DNA of 41,265 bases from Oscillospiraceae bacterium (GTDB taxonomy: Bacteria > Bacillota_A > Clostridia > Saccharofermentanales > Saccharofermentanaceae): the NCBI GenBank assembly GCA_902791885.1, contig CADAXO010000001.1, positions 1 through 41,265 on the forward strand, written 5' to 3'. Below the pieces are notes generated by a model that saw nothing but the letters and a program-made list of their open reading frames with translations, searched no databases and had not been told where the DNA came from. Positions 19,787 to 29,160 of this stretch are shown piece by piece. The translations under genes and the position numbers were made by a program. The first letter of the stretch is position 1, and each line of letters begins with the position of its first letter.

Positions 19787-21346
19787 ATGAGTAAAGATAA
19801 GACAAGTTCAAATTCATCTGCCAAGGCAGATAAGAATAATAAGACCGGGAAGAAGGAAAGCTCTGCTGTTAAGACAGATGCAAGAGCCGGTAAGCTTAAG
19901 TTATTCTCCATCAGCTCTTTCATAATCCTTCTTGTAACGGTTCTTGCAGTTAACATAATCTTCGGACTCAAGATCAAGAATACGAGTATTGATGATTATT
20001 TGACTTACGATATGACAGCCACAGGTCAGAATTCAGTTTCTGAAGTTACGATATCGTATCTGAATTCACTTCCCGAAGGCACGACAGTACGTATTGTCGG
20101 TCTCATGGATAAGCCTGTTAACTTAAGAGATACACCATATGAGTATATCGTTCCTCTTCTTGATGATTATGTATCTCAGGCAAACGGAAAGATTACGGTT
20201 GAATATGTAAACCCCACCAAGTACCCTAATATCATTTCAGAACTTGATCCTAATGGTGTTTATGATCTTTCAACTTATTCAGGCTATGTTGTTTACTGTA
20301 ACGGCAAGCTTATCCAGATCGATCCTGTTAACTGTTTTACTTACAACGATGAGTATCTTCAGTACGGTTATTATCTGCCTACATCCAATATCGTTGAGCA
20401 GAAGTTTACAAGTGCTATCGTAAATCTTACGAGAGGTTACGAGTATAAGGCTTACTTTGTAAGAGGTCTCGGCGAGGGAACTCATGAGCAACTTTCCAAC
20501 ATGCTCGCATCTTTGGGTATCGACAGTGCAGATATTCAGGCAAGTGAAAACTTCACAGTACCTTCCGACTGCGATCTTCTGATCATCAGCGGTATCAATT
20601 CTGATATCACGGACAGCATGGCTGAGTCTATTAAGGATTACCTTTCCGGCGGAGGTAAGATCATCGTTGCTGTTAATTACTACAACACTAACGTAAGCGA
20701 GATCTATCCGAAGCTTAATACGCTTCTTGCCAACTACAATATCCGTATCTCAAACGCTCTTATCGTTGAGAATGATGCAGGATATCAGATCAACAATGAT
20801 CCTTATAATTCGTTGGTTGATGTAGCTTCTGCATATCAGGAACTCGCAGGTGCGGCAAGTCTTCGTAACTCATACGCAAGACCTCTTATGTTAGCTGATA
20901 CACCTTATAACTATATCCAGGTGACACCTATTGCTTCTACTTCACCGACAGCTACTTTCGGTGTATATGATCCTTCTACGGGTAACATCGTACAGAATGT
21001 CAATGCGGCTCAGTTCTATGTCGGTATGTATTCCACATTTACCGGAACAACAACCCCTCCTGATGTATATGTATTCGGTACATTGACATTTACGTCCGAC
21101 GAGTACATCAGCACTTTCGGTTACAACGATGCCAACGTTGTATTCATCAGAAATATCATCAGGGGAATGCTTAAGGCTGACGACAGTGTATTCGTTGAAG
21201 GCAAGGCACTTTCGGATTATTCCGTTGATACCACCAAGGTAACTACAAACACAGTTACTGTTATGACATTTATTCTTGTTGCTATCATTCCTTTGGCTTT
21301 CGTAGTAGCGGGTGTGGTTGTATATAACAAGAGAAAGAATCTGTAA
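19787..21346 (+). CDS. GldG-like ABC-associated membrane protein
   Basis: This 519-residue protein has a Lys/Ser-rich cytoplasmic tail (about 1-42), a membrane helix (about 44-64), a large extracytoplasmic domain and a C-terminal helix (about 490-512) followed by YNKRKNL. The ectodomain has the GldG-type layout: an N-terminal fold starting ATGQNSVSEVTISYLNSLPE, then a Rossmann-like segment with CDLLIISGINSDITDSM and YLSGGGKIIVAVNYY. In gliding Bacteroidetes GldG partners GldA and GldF; here the same trio occurs in a Gram-positive organism. The function is inferred only from this association. Confidence 0.85.
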   Translation: MSKDKTSSNSSAKADKNNKTGKKESSAVKTDARAGKLKLFSISSFIILLVTVLAVNIIFGLKIKNTSIDDYLTYDMTATGQNSVSEVTISYLNSLPEGTTVRIVGLMDKPVNLRDTPYEYIVPLLDDYVSQANGKITVEYVNPTKYPNIISELDPNGVYDLSTYSGYVVYCNGKLIQIDPVNCFTYNDEYLQYGYYLPTSNIVEQKFTSAIVNLTRGYEYKAYFVRGLGEGTHEQLSNMLASLGIDSADIQASENFTVPSDCDLLIISGINSDITDSMAESIKDYLSGGGKIIVAVNYYNTNVSEIYPKLNTLLANYNIRISNALIVENDAGYQINNDPYNSLVDVASAYQELAGAASLRNSYARPLMLADTPYNYIQVTPIASTSPTATFGVYDPSTGNIVQNVNAAQFYVGMYSTFTGTTTPPDVYVFGTLTFTSDEYISTFGYNDANVVFIRNIIRGMLKADDSVFVEGKALSDYSVDTTKVTTNTVTVMTFILVAIIPLAFVVAGVVVYNKRKNL

Positions 21347-21349
21347 TCT

Positions 21350-22837
21350 ATGAAGTCATTAAAGAATCTATTGATACCTTTTATCATTATGGTCGTGCTC
21401 TTGGCTGTTGCCATCTGCACGATTGTGATCAACAGCAAGGATTCCGGTACAGTTGAATCCGGAACTGTCGATTCTGATGTCGTTATCGATATTGCTCCCA
21501 ACATTATGTCTTCCATTGAAGTCATTAACAGGGACGGAACCGGTATCGGATTTCAGGGAGCAGTCGATGAAACCGGTTCAGTCTTGTGGTCTTTGCTGGA
21601 TAAGTATGACACGGATGTGCCTCTTAATAATGATGCGATCACCACTTGGGCATATATGCTCGGTAACTTTATGAGTAACGGCAATATCGGCGACAGTTCA
21701 TCTTATAATCTTGCCGATTACGGTCTTGATAATCCTCAGTATACTGTTGTCATCACTCAGTTTGACGGAAGTGTCAGCAAGGTTTATGTAGGCAATAAGA
21801 CTGCGGACGGAGCAAGCTGTTATTTCATGGTTGAAGGCAATCCCGATATCTATACAGTAGTATTGGCTAAGTATACATATTGCGGTTTCCAGCTTATTGA
21901 TTTTCTTGCGACCGTTACTCTCGGAATCGAATACAGCAATCTTTCTACTGTTGAGTTTAAGCGTGATTTTGACGGTATCGATCTTGTTACTGCCTGCACC
22001 TTGTATGAGACGGGAGATCCTAATTATAATGCTATCTCACCTTTCGAGATCGAGTGCAGCCCTTACTATGTCACTTTGATCGATAAGGTTGTTAATCTCG
22101 AGATCACATCATTCGTTGAAATCCCGGATGATCAGTTGTCTGAATACGGCCTTGACGATCCTTATTATGAGTTCACATTCACGTTGAATGACGGCCGTGT
22201 AGTTACGTTGAATCTGTCTTCTTCGGTTAACGGATACTACTATGGTACTTCCAACGTAGTTGACGGTTACTTCAAGGTTTCCGAGCTTCAGATAGACGGA
22301 CTTAATACACAATTAATGATGCTTTTGAGCAGCTACCTTGTATATTTCCCTGCTACTGATATGTCCAAAATCACCGGTACATATGGAGATGAGTCATTTA
22401 CTTACGACATTTCAACTACGGGTTCTATCTCTGCAGATGATGCAACAGCACGTCTTAACCAAAGAGATGCGAGGGTATTTACTTCTGAAGGCAGATCTTA
22501 TGCGGCTATTCTTTATGAATCGCTTATTACTATCTCCGTATCAGATGTTGATACCGAAGCGGATCCTGCTTACGAACCCGAAGTAGAGTTCACATTTATA
22601 ACGAATAACTATCAGACTTATGTATTGTCATTCGTACCCAGGGACAGTAACAGCTATTACGCTTTCTTAAACGGCGAATATACTACGTTCATTGTTCCTA
22701 AGAGCGAGTTGTTCAATAACAGCGGTCTTGATACGTTTAATTACGGTGCATGGACTGCATATGAACTAACGGTTGAAGCTATTGATAACTCGATTGCCGG
22801 TACCTATGACATTCCTGTTGAAGAGGGTGCAGCCTGA
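21350..22837 (+). CDS. Membrane-anchored DUF4340-like protein
   Basis: This 495-residue protein has an N-terminal membrane helix (about 6-28) and an extracytoplasmic body rich in beta strands, Tyr and Asp. Repeated segments of the form YGLDNPQYTVVI-x-FDGS and YGLDDPYYEFTFTLNDG recur near residues 125 and 265, the hallmark of DUF4340 repeats. It starts three bases after the GldG-like stop. DUF4340 proteins usually sit in this position in Gld-type ABC operons, which supports the call. No catalytic residues are evident; a structural or substrate-holding role is inference. Confidence 0.8.
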   Translation: MKSLKNLLIPFIIMVVLLAVAICTIVINSKDSGTVESGTVDSDVVIDIAPNIMSSIEVINRDGTGIGFQGAVDETGSVLWSLLDKYDTDVPLNNDAITTWAYMLGNFMSNGNIGDSSSYNLADYGLDNPQYTVVITQFDGSVSKVYVGNKTADGASCYFMVEGNPDIYTVVLAKYTYCGFQLIDFLATVTLGIEYSNLSTVEFKRDFDGIDLVTACTLYETGDPNYNAISPFEIECSPYYVTLIDKVVNLEITSFVEIPDDQLSEYGLDDPYYEFTFTLNDGRVVTLNLSSSVNGYYYGTSNVVDGYFKVSELQIDGLNTQLMMLLSSYLVYFPATDMSKITGTYGDESFTYDISTTGSISADDATARLNQRDARVFTSEGRSYAAILYESLITISVSDVDTEADPAYEPEVEFTFITNNYQTYVLSFVPRDSNSYYAFLNGEYTTFIVPKSELFNNSGLDTFNYGAWTAYELTVEAIDNSIAGTYDIPVEEGAA

Positions 22838-22839
22838 CA

Positions 22840-23982
22840 ATGAGTAAAGAGGGAAAACTAAGCAGCATAGATAAGAAACTGTGGTTTACCATAATAGGTT
22901 TTGTTGCACTGCTTATTCTTGCCATCATAATGCTCGCACTTGTCTCGAAAAATGAAGATGAGAGCCGCGGAGCAGAGCGCTATATCAGGCTTTCGGGACA
23001 GACAGGATTCAGCTGTGAGTATGCTGAAGCACAGAAACTCTATGCTTTCGGTGAGGGCGTACTTAAGGTTACTAAGGAGCGTGTCGCTTATCTTACTTTG
23101 TCGGGTAATGAAGTATTCAGTGCTTCCGTTTCCTACAGTAATCCCCAGTGCTACATCAATAACGGAAACTGTGTAGTATTCGATAATGACGGTTACGGCT
23201 TTATTGTCATGAATACCGATAAGGTTCTTTATGAGAAGCCTACCGAGAATAAGATTCAGTCTGCGATCCTGTCCGATTCCGGTCTTTGTGCCGTTATTAC
23301 GGACAGCCCCGATGCTTACGGTGAGGTTATCCTCTATAACACCGAGGGCGGACAGATATCCAGATGGTCTTCTTACAATTCGGGATTCCCTATATGCGGT
23401 GCTTTCTCGGATAATGAGCAGTATTTTGCGTTATCTACGCTTAATACGACTGGTGCCGTTTATAAGCCTTATATAAGAGTGTTCAGTATTGATTATGATA
23501 ACGGCAACATATCAGCTTCTGACCATGCCGTTTATACTGTTGATGACACAACGATCCTTTCTTATACGGCATATATCGGAAACCAGCTTTTCGCATTCTG
23601 TTCCGACCGTATCTACATAGTAAATAACGATACTTTGGTTCCCATGAACATTGATTTCGGTGCCATTAACTATGTAAGGATCGTAGATGACGTTATCTTT
23701 GTTATCTATGCAGACGGAGTTAACCAGCTTAACAAGCTCATGATCTTGAATGCCTCAGGAGAGGCTGTTTACGATTCTGAAGTAGGTTCGGATGTTAATG
23801 CCATAGCTTCGAGTGCCGACAGATACGCGCTGTCTATCGATGACAGAATACTCGTATTTGATGCTAACGGAAGTGTTATATCTGACATTTCGGTGGATGA
23901 GGATATAATTAGGATTGGATTTACGGATAATAACCGTCTTGTTGTCGTTTCCACCGGCGGCGTACATACGGTTGACTATTGA
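22840..23982 (+). CDS. Membrane-anchored probable beta-propeller (DUF5711-like)
   Basis: This 380-residue protein has one N-terminal membrane helix (about 16-38) and a long extracytoplasmic region of short beta-rich repeats (for example NGNCVVFDNDGYGFIVMNTD and RYALSIDDRILVFDANGSV). The pattern resembles a PQQ/WD-type propeller and the DUF5711 family of Firmicutes; that family name is recalled, not searched. It starts two bases after the DUF4340-like gene and is the last gene of the ABC block. A scaffold or sensor for the exporter is possible. Confidence 0.7.
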   Translation: MSKEGKLSSIDKKLWFTIIGFVALLILAIIMLALVSKNEDESRGAERYIRLSGQTGFSCEYAEAQKLYAFGEGVLKVTKERVAYLTLSGNEVFSASVSYSNPQCYINNGNCVVFDNDGYGFIVMNTDKVLYEKPTENKIQSAILSDSGLCAVITDSPDAYGEVILYNTEGGQISRWSSYNSGFPICGAFSDNEQYFALSTLNTTGAVYKPYIRVFSIDYDNGNISASDHAVYTVDDTTILSYTAYIGNQLFAFCSDRIYIVNNDTLVPMNIDFGAINYVRIVDDVIFVIYADGVNQLNKLMILNASGEAVYDSEVGSDVNAIASSADRYALSIDDRILVFDANGSVISDISVDEDIIRIGFTDNNRLVVVSTGGVHTVDY

Positions 23983-23992
23983 TTGAGGGTAT

Positions 23993-24661
23993 ATGGAAAC
24001 TGAAGTAAAACTTGCGTTTAAAAGCAAAGAAGAACTTATGGCTGTAATCGAAGCTGACTGGTTCGCCGATTACTGTCTTGATGTGGGAGATAAGGAGCCT
24101 GTAAAGCTTACGAATTCCTATTACGATACCAAGGACAGAGATCTTCTTAAGAAGGGAACATCTGTTAGAGTACGTCTTTATGAGGATAACGAAGGTTCAC
24201 ACTATGAGCACACGGTTAAGTTCGGCGGTTCTGTAGTTAATGGTCTTCATCAAAGATATGAATGGAATGTAGATTCCGATTCTTCTGAATTTGATGTCGA
24301 TGCTTTCAGAGCCAAGGCTGCAAGAGGCGATGATGATCCGGAAGAGATCCTCGATGATGCTCTGGGCGATGTGAAGAGCGAGGACCTTATATGTCTTTGT
24401 TCCACTTATTGTGAGAGAACTATCTACACCTTCGGATTCGGAGACTCAATGATGGAAGCCAGCTTTGATATCGGAAAGATCAGTGCAGGCGGCAAGTCTG
24501 AAGATATCTGCGAACTTGAGATAGAACTCGAATCAGGTGACGTCGTTGATCTTAAGGAGATGGCTCAGTTTATCGTCGATAACACAGGTGCTGTTCCTTA
24601 CGACCAAAGCAAGTATATGAGAGCCATAAGACTTCTCGATACTTCTTCTGATGAGCAGTAA
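23993..24661 (+). CDS. CYTH domain protein (triphosphate tunnel enzyme)
   Basis: The 222-residue protein begins METEVKLAF, so the ExExK signature (Glu2, Glu4, Lys6) of CYTH/triphosphate tunnel metalloenzymes is present. Further strands contain SYYDTKDRDLLKKGTSVRVRLY and YEHTVKFGG, the usual substrate-binding Arg and Lys positions. Known members hydrolyse inorganic triphosphate, thiamin triphosphate or polyphosphate, or make cAMP. Which applies here cannot be decided. It begins ten bases after the ABC block, and its last 11 bases overlap a flavoprotein gene. Confidence 0.88.
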   Translation: METEVKLAFKSKEELMAVIEADWFADYCLDVGDKEPVKLTNSYYDTKDRDLLKKGTSVRVRLYEDNEGSHYEHTVKFGGSVVNGLHQRYEWNVDSDSSEFDVDAFRAKAARGDDDPEEILDDALGDVKSEDLICLCSTYCERTIYTFGFGDSMMEASFDIGKISAGGKSEDICELEIELESGDVVDLKEMAQFIVDNTGAVPYDQSKYMRAIRLLDTSSDEQ

Positions 24662-25844
24662 TTCCTACGATGTAATTATTATCGGAGCAGGAGCTGCGGG
24701 GCTTATGTGCGCCGCGGCTCTTTATAATGAGAATCCTTCTTTTAAGGTGCTTATTATAGACAGAAATAATAAGCCGGGAAGAAAGCTTCTTGCTACAGGC
24801 AACGGAAGATGTAATTTCACGAATTTGAATATCAAGTCATCCTGTTACAACACGGATGACGAAAGAAAACTCTCCACGATCCTTCATGTTTTTGATTCTT
24901 CCAAGATAATAGATTTTTTCAATAAGAAGATAGGTGTTATCGCAGATTATAAGAATGATCTTGTATATCCCATTACATATCAAAGCAAGACAGTGACGGA
25001 TGCTTTGGCTGCATCTGCGTCTTCTGCAAGGTTCGAGCTTAATACCGAAGTAACATCGGTAGTCCGCGATGATATGGATTATGTCGTTAACGGATGCTAC
25101 AGGGCATATAACATAGTATTTGCCTGCGGCGGAGTATCTTTGCCGGATTCAGGCAGTAACGGTTCATTATATCCGGTAATTAAGGGATTATCCGGAGCTG
25201 ACAGCTTCGAGAAACTGCTGCCTTCTCTTGTTCCGTTGAAGACCTCAGATAAGGATCTTAAGAAACTTACCGGCATCAGACAGGAATGTATAGTCAGCAT
25301 GGACGGACTTACTGAAGAAGGAGAGATCCTCTTTACCGATTACGGTGTTTCCGGCATTTGTATCATGCAGTTATCAGGTCACTATAACCGTGCATTGGCT
25401 TCAGGTAAGAAGATCCCTTCGTTATCAGTCGATCTTATACCTAAGATGGATAAGGATAAGAAACTCATTGTAGTTGAGGACCTTTTGAGAAGATTTAAAG
25501 ACAGAGGTCCTGTTGATGCTCTTTCAGGACTTATCAAGAAGCCTTTGGCTGAAGTTGTTATCGGCAGATCTGACGGTACTTCTGCGGATATTGCAAGGAT
25601 CTTGGGTGATTTTAAGATAAGCCTTGCAGGAAGTCTCGGCTTCAATAATGCTCAGGTTACATCCGGCGGATTAAAGCTTAAGAATGTAACTAACGGACTT
25701 GAGATAATCAACAGCCCGGGTGCATATGTGTGCGGTGAGGCTTTAAATGTAGACGGATTATGCGGCGGCTTCAACCTTCATTGGGCTTGGGCATCCGCGC
25801 TGACTGTGGCTTCTGCCATAAGTGATGATTTTGAGGAAGTCTGA
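24651..25844 (+). CDS. HI0933/YhiN-family flavoprotein oxidoreductase
   Basis: This 397-residue FAD enzyme has the dinucleotide-binding motif IIIGAGAAGLMCAAAL at the N-terminus and the family signature GRKLLATGNGRCNFTN. The C-terminal AYVCGEALNVDGLCGGFNL-x-WAWASA closes the FAD site. The family includes BaiN, implicated in bile-acid reduction in gut clostridia, but most members have unknown substrates. It overlaps the CYTH gene by 11 bases and is followed one base later by a GTG-started second flavoprotein. Confidence 0.9.
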   Translation: MSSNSYDVIIIGAGAAGLMCAAALYNENPSFKVLIIDRNNKPGRKLLATGNGRCNFTNLNIKSSCYNTDDERKLSTILHVFDSSKIIDFFNKKIGVIADYKNDLVYPITYQSKTVTDALAASASSARFELNTEVTSVVRDDMDYVVNGCYRAYNIVFACGGVSLPDSGSNGSLYPVIKGLSGADSFEKLLPSLVPLKTSDKDLKKLTGIRQECIVSMDGLTEEGEILFTDYGVSGICIMQLSGHYNRALASGKKIPSLSVDLIPKMDKDKKLIVVEDLLRRFKDRGPVDALSGLIKKPLAEVVIGRSDGTSADIARILGDFKISLAGSLGFNNAQVTSGGLKLKNVTNGLEIINSPGAYVCGEALNVDGLCGGFNLHWAWASALTVASAISDDFEEV

Positions 25845-25845
25845 C

Positions 25846-27393
25846 GTGATCAAGGAACTTAAATTCCGTCCCGAAGATATAGGCAATGCGGATGATGTTA
25901 AGGCTGTTCTGTCAAGAAAGTCCGGTATCGCATACGACAGGCTGGTTATATTGAGGTCCTATATTGATGCCAGAAGAAAACCTGATGTAAAGATATGTTA
26001 CAGGGTTACGGATGAGGTTCAGCCAGATCCGTCTGTACCGGTTCTTATCCATAAAGATAGAAGATTCAATGTTGCCCAAAGACCTGTAATAATCGGATTC
26101 GGTCCTGCGGGAATGTTCGCAGGTCTTGTCCTTGCAAGATACGGGTTAAGACCTGTCATTATCGAGAAGGGAAGAGACGTAGCTTCAAGAACCGAAGACG
26201 TAAACAGATATAAGAAAGACGGCATTATCGATCCTTCTTCCAATATACAGTTCGGAGAGGGCGGAGCCGGCACATTCTCTGACGGTAAACTTAATACAGG
26301 TGTTAATTCTGAATATAAGGGATTTATAAATGAAGTGTTCATCAGGCACGGTGCTCCGGAAGACATTTCTTATGATTCTCATCCGCATGTAGGTACAGAT
26401 AACCTCGTCAATGTCGTTAAGGGCATCAGAGAAGAGATACAGGAACTTGGCGGTGAGGTCCATTTCGAAGAAGAACTTAAAGAGATCAATCTTCATGAAT
26501 TTGCAAGACCGGCCAAGATCGAAGGCATTACAACAGATAAAGGTTACTACGCAACAGAGAAACTCATTCTTGCTATAGGAAACAGCAGCAGAGTCTTTGT
26601 AAGAGAGAACTGTACTCTTCTCGGTATGACTTCAAAGCCGTTTTCAATCGGGGTCCGTATAGAACACTTAAGGGAAGATATAGATAAAGCGATGTACGGC
26701 TTTGATACAGCACTTTATAAGAATATCTTTGCCGCCAATTATAAGCTTGCAGTTGATACGCAGACCGGCAATAAACTCTATACCTTCTGTATGTGTCCGG
26801 GAGGCGAGGTCGTTCCTTCAGCTTCTTTCGCGAATGCAATATGTACAAACGGCATGAGTTACAGAGGACGTGACGGCATTAATTCCAATGCGGCTCTGCT
26901 CATTCCGTTTAATCCGGCTTCCGAATCCGAAGATCCTCTTTACGGCATGATCTTCCAGGATATGCTCGAGATGAATGCCTATAAACTTGCCGGGAGCAGC
27001 GCCAAGGCTCCTTTCATGACTTATGGAGATCTTCGAAAAGGAACGAGCGGCTCCTCATACACTGATATTAAGCCCACATACAGTCCGGGAGCAGTACCCT
27101 GCGACTTCAACGAATTGTTTCCCCGTTACATGGTTGAGACTTTGATCGACGGTATCTCTTTAATGGGCAGAAAGATTAAAGGTTTTGACTCGGATTCTGC
27201 TGTTTTGACCGCTGTCGAGACAAGATCTTCTTCTCCCGTGAGGATACCGAGAGATAAAGAGTCATTTATGAGTACAGCTGTGGAGGGTGTCTATCCGTGC
27301 GGCGAGGGTGCAGGCTATGCAGGAGGCATAATGAGCAGCGCCGTAGACGGTATAAAATGTGCTAATCGGCTTGCTGAAAGTATGCTATTATAA
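25846..27393 (+). CDS. COG2509-type FAD-dependent oxidoreductase
   Basis: This 515-residue protein has an N-terminal RNA-binding-like or substrate domain (about 1-70, with SYIDARRKPDVKICYRV) and then the FAD domain with IIGFGPAGMFAGLVLARYG. The centre has QFGEGGAGTFSDGKL, and the C-terminus has GVYPCGEGAGYAGGIMSSAVDG, both diagnostic of this conserved family. Substrates are unknown. I chose GTG 25846 because GAGGAAG at 25833-25839 gives a six-base spacer, and MIKELKFRPED matches the family's N-terminus; in-frame codons from 25822 would overlap the preceding gene by 23 bases. Confidence 0.88.
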   Translation: MIKELKFRPEDIGNADDVKAVLSRKSGIAYDRLVILRSYIDARRKPDVKICYRVTDEVQPDPSVPVLIHKDRRFNVAQRPVIIGFGPAGMFAGLVLARYGLRPVIIEKGRDVASRTEDVNRYKKDGIIDPSSNIQFGEGGAGTFSDGKLNTGVNSEYKGFINEVFIRHGAPEDISYDSHPHVGTDNLVNVVKGIREEIQELGGEVHFEEELKEINLHEFARPAKIEGITTDKGYYATEKLILAIGNSSRVFVRENCTLLGMTSKPFSIGVRIEHLREDIDKAMYGFDTALYKNIFAANYKLAVDTQTGNKLYTFCMCPGGEVVPSASFANAICTNGMSYRGRDGINSNAALLIPFNPASESEDPLYGMIFQDMLEMNAYKLAGSSAKAPFMTYGDLRKGTSGSSYTDIKPTYSPGAVPCDFNELFPRYMVETLIDGISLMGRKIKGFDSDSAVLTAVETRSSSPVRIPRDKESFMSTAVEGVYPCGEGAGYAGGIMSSAVDGIKCANRLAESMLL

Positions 27394-27423
27394 CTCTGAT
27401 AATTAATTCGTAGGAGTTATACT

Positions 27424-27708
27424 ATGGAATCCAATAAGAATACAGCCGTAATCTCGGTCATCGGTAAGGACCGTGTAGGCATTATCGCAGGCGTAGCTAC
27501 TTTACTTTCACAGAACGACATCAACATTAACGATATCTCACAGACTATCCTTGACGGTATCTTCACAATGATCATGATGGTCGACCTTAAAGATAATGTT
27601 ATCGAGAATTCCGATATAGTCGATAAGCTCAATGCTTTGGGCGAAGATCTCGGAGTTACCATCACAATACAGCATACAGATCTCTTTGACAGGATGCACA
27701 GAATATGA
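27424..27708 (+). CDS. ACT domain protein (UPF0237)
   Basis: This 94-residue single-ACT protein contains [20 protein letters not shown], the usual start of GcvR-like ligand-binding ACT domains. It should bind an amino acid or related small molecule as a dimer. The ATG has a GTAGGAG site. Its stop overlaps the next gene as ATGA. The ACT plus DUF711 pair is widely conserved in Firmicutes, so they probably form a regulator-enzyme complex. Confidence 0.92.
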   Translation: MESNKNTAVISVIGKDRVGIIAGVATLLSQNDININDISQTILDGIFTMIMMVDLKDNVIENSDIVDKLNALGEDLGVTITIQHTDLFDRMHRI

Positions 27709-29063
27709 TCACAGATTACGAAATATTAGAAACAATGAAGATGTTCAATGAGCAGCATTTGGACATCAGAACAATTACCATGGGTATATCTCTCATGGAC
27801 TGCGCCGCTACTTCAGTAGATGAGTGCTGCAATAAGATATACGATAAGATCACAAGATATGCAGGCAACCTCGTTGCAACGGGAGAAGCGATCAGCAAGA
27901 AGTACGGGGTTCCGATCATTCACAAGAGAATCTCAGTAACTCCTATAGCTATTGTAGCTGCTGCCTGCAACACTGCTGATTACACACCTTTTGCCAAGAC
28001 TTTGGATAAAGCGGCAAAGGCCTGCGGCGTTAACTTCGTCGGCGGTTTCTCTGCACTTGTACATAAGGGTTACACGAATTCAGACATGAAGCTTATCAAT
28101 TCGATCCCCGAAGCACTCGCTTCTACGGATTTTGTCTGTTCTTCTGTTAACCTTGCTTCCACAAGAACAGGTATCAATATGGATGCGGTAGCCGATATGG
28201 GCCGTATTATCAAGAAAACAGCAGAACTTACTGCTGATAATGATGCCCTTGGCTGTGCAAAGCTCGTTGTTTTCGCGAATGCTCCTGAGGATAACCCGTT
28301 TATGGCGGGTGCTTTCTTAGGTCCCGGTGAGCCCGAGTGCGTAATCAATGTAGGTATCTCAGGCCCCGGTGTAGTTAAGCATGCGCTTGAATCCGTTAAG
28401 GGTGCAGACTTGGGTACTGTTGCCGAGACTATCAAGAAGGCGGCATTTAAGATCACAAGAGTAGGTGAGCTCGTTGCAAGAGAGGCTTCAGAGAGGCTTC
28501 ATGTTCCTTTCGGTATCATCGATCTTTCTTTGGCACCTACACCTGCTGTAGGTGATTCCGTTGCAAGGCTTCTTGAGGAATTCGGTCTCGAGGAGTGCGG
28601 TACATGGGGCACAACTGCTGCTTTGGCTATGCTTAACGATGCCGTTAAGAAGGGCGGTATCATGGCTTCTTCTTATGTAGGCGGCCTTTCCGGTGCATTC
28701 ATACCTGTTTCTGAGGATGAAGGCATGATAGCCGCTGCTGCAAGCGGTGGATTACGTCTCGAAAAGCTTGAAGCTATGACCTGCGTATGTTCTGTCGGCC
28801 TTGATATGATAGCTATTCCCGGCGATACGACAGCTGAGACTATATCCGGAATCATTGCCGATGAGATGGCTCTCGGTACATTCAATAATAAAACTACTGC
28901 TGTAAGACTCATTCCTGTTCCCGGTAAGGGTGTAGGCGATGAGGTGGAATTCGGCGGACTTCTCGGATATGCGCCTATTATGGAGGTAAATAAGGCTTCA
29001 TGTGCTGATTTTATCCACAGAGGCGGAAGAATTCCTGCTCCTATCCACAGCATGAGAAATTAA
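27705..29063 (+). CDS. PFL family protein (DUF711/UPF0210)
   Basis: The 452-residue protein belongs to the DUF711/UPF0210 family, which has a pyruvate-formate-lyase-like barrel but no known reaction. Visible conserved segments are [11 protein letters not shown] near the start, [34 protein letters not shown] and [18 protein letters not shown]. The glycyl-radical motif of true PFL enzymes is absent, so the family name is structural only. It overlaps the ACT gene by four bases, and no terminator is seen in the 97 bases before the polyphosphate enzyme. Confidence 0.92.
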   Translation: MITDYEILETMKMFNEQHLDIRTITMGISLMDCAATSVDECCNKIYDKITRYAGNLVATGEAISKKYGVPIIHKRISVTPIAIVAAACNTADYTPFAKTLDKAAKACGVNFVGGFSALVHKGYTNSDMKLINSIPEALASTDFVCSSVNLASTRTGINMDAVADMGRIIKKTAELTADNDALGCAKLVVFANAPEDNPFMAGAFLGPGEPECVINVGISGPGVVKHALESVKGADLGTVAETIKKAAFKITRVGELVAREASERLHVPFGIIDLSLAPTPAVGDSVARLLEEFGLEECGTWGTTAALAMLNDAVKKGGIMASSYVGGLSGAFIPVSEDEGMIAAAASGGLRLEKLEAMTCVCSVGLDMIAIPGDTTAETISGIIADEMALGTFNNKTTAVRLIPVPGKGVGDEVEFGGLLGYAPIMEVNKASCADFIHRGGRIPAPIHSMRN

Positions 29064-29091
29064 CAAGAAGTTTTTATAATATTTCACTCGC

Positions 29092-29135
29092 TGTTCTTAT
29101 TTTTTACTTATACTAGGTATAAGTGTTCTTATTTT
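29092..29135. promoter_or_regulatory. Candidate operator: palindrome between two direct repeats
   Basis: A perfect palindrome ACTTATAC-TAG-GTATAAGT (29106-29124) is flanked on both sides by identical 12-base repeats TGTTCTTATTTT (29092-29103 and 29124-29135) set exactly 32 bases apart. A TATACT lies inside the left arm (29109-29114), so a bound protein would mask a possible -10 box. It is 26 bases before the polyphosphate phosphotransferase ATG. Confidence 0.5.
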
Positions 29136-29160
29136 GCGTTAAGAAAGCGAGGACCTTATT

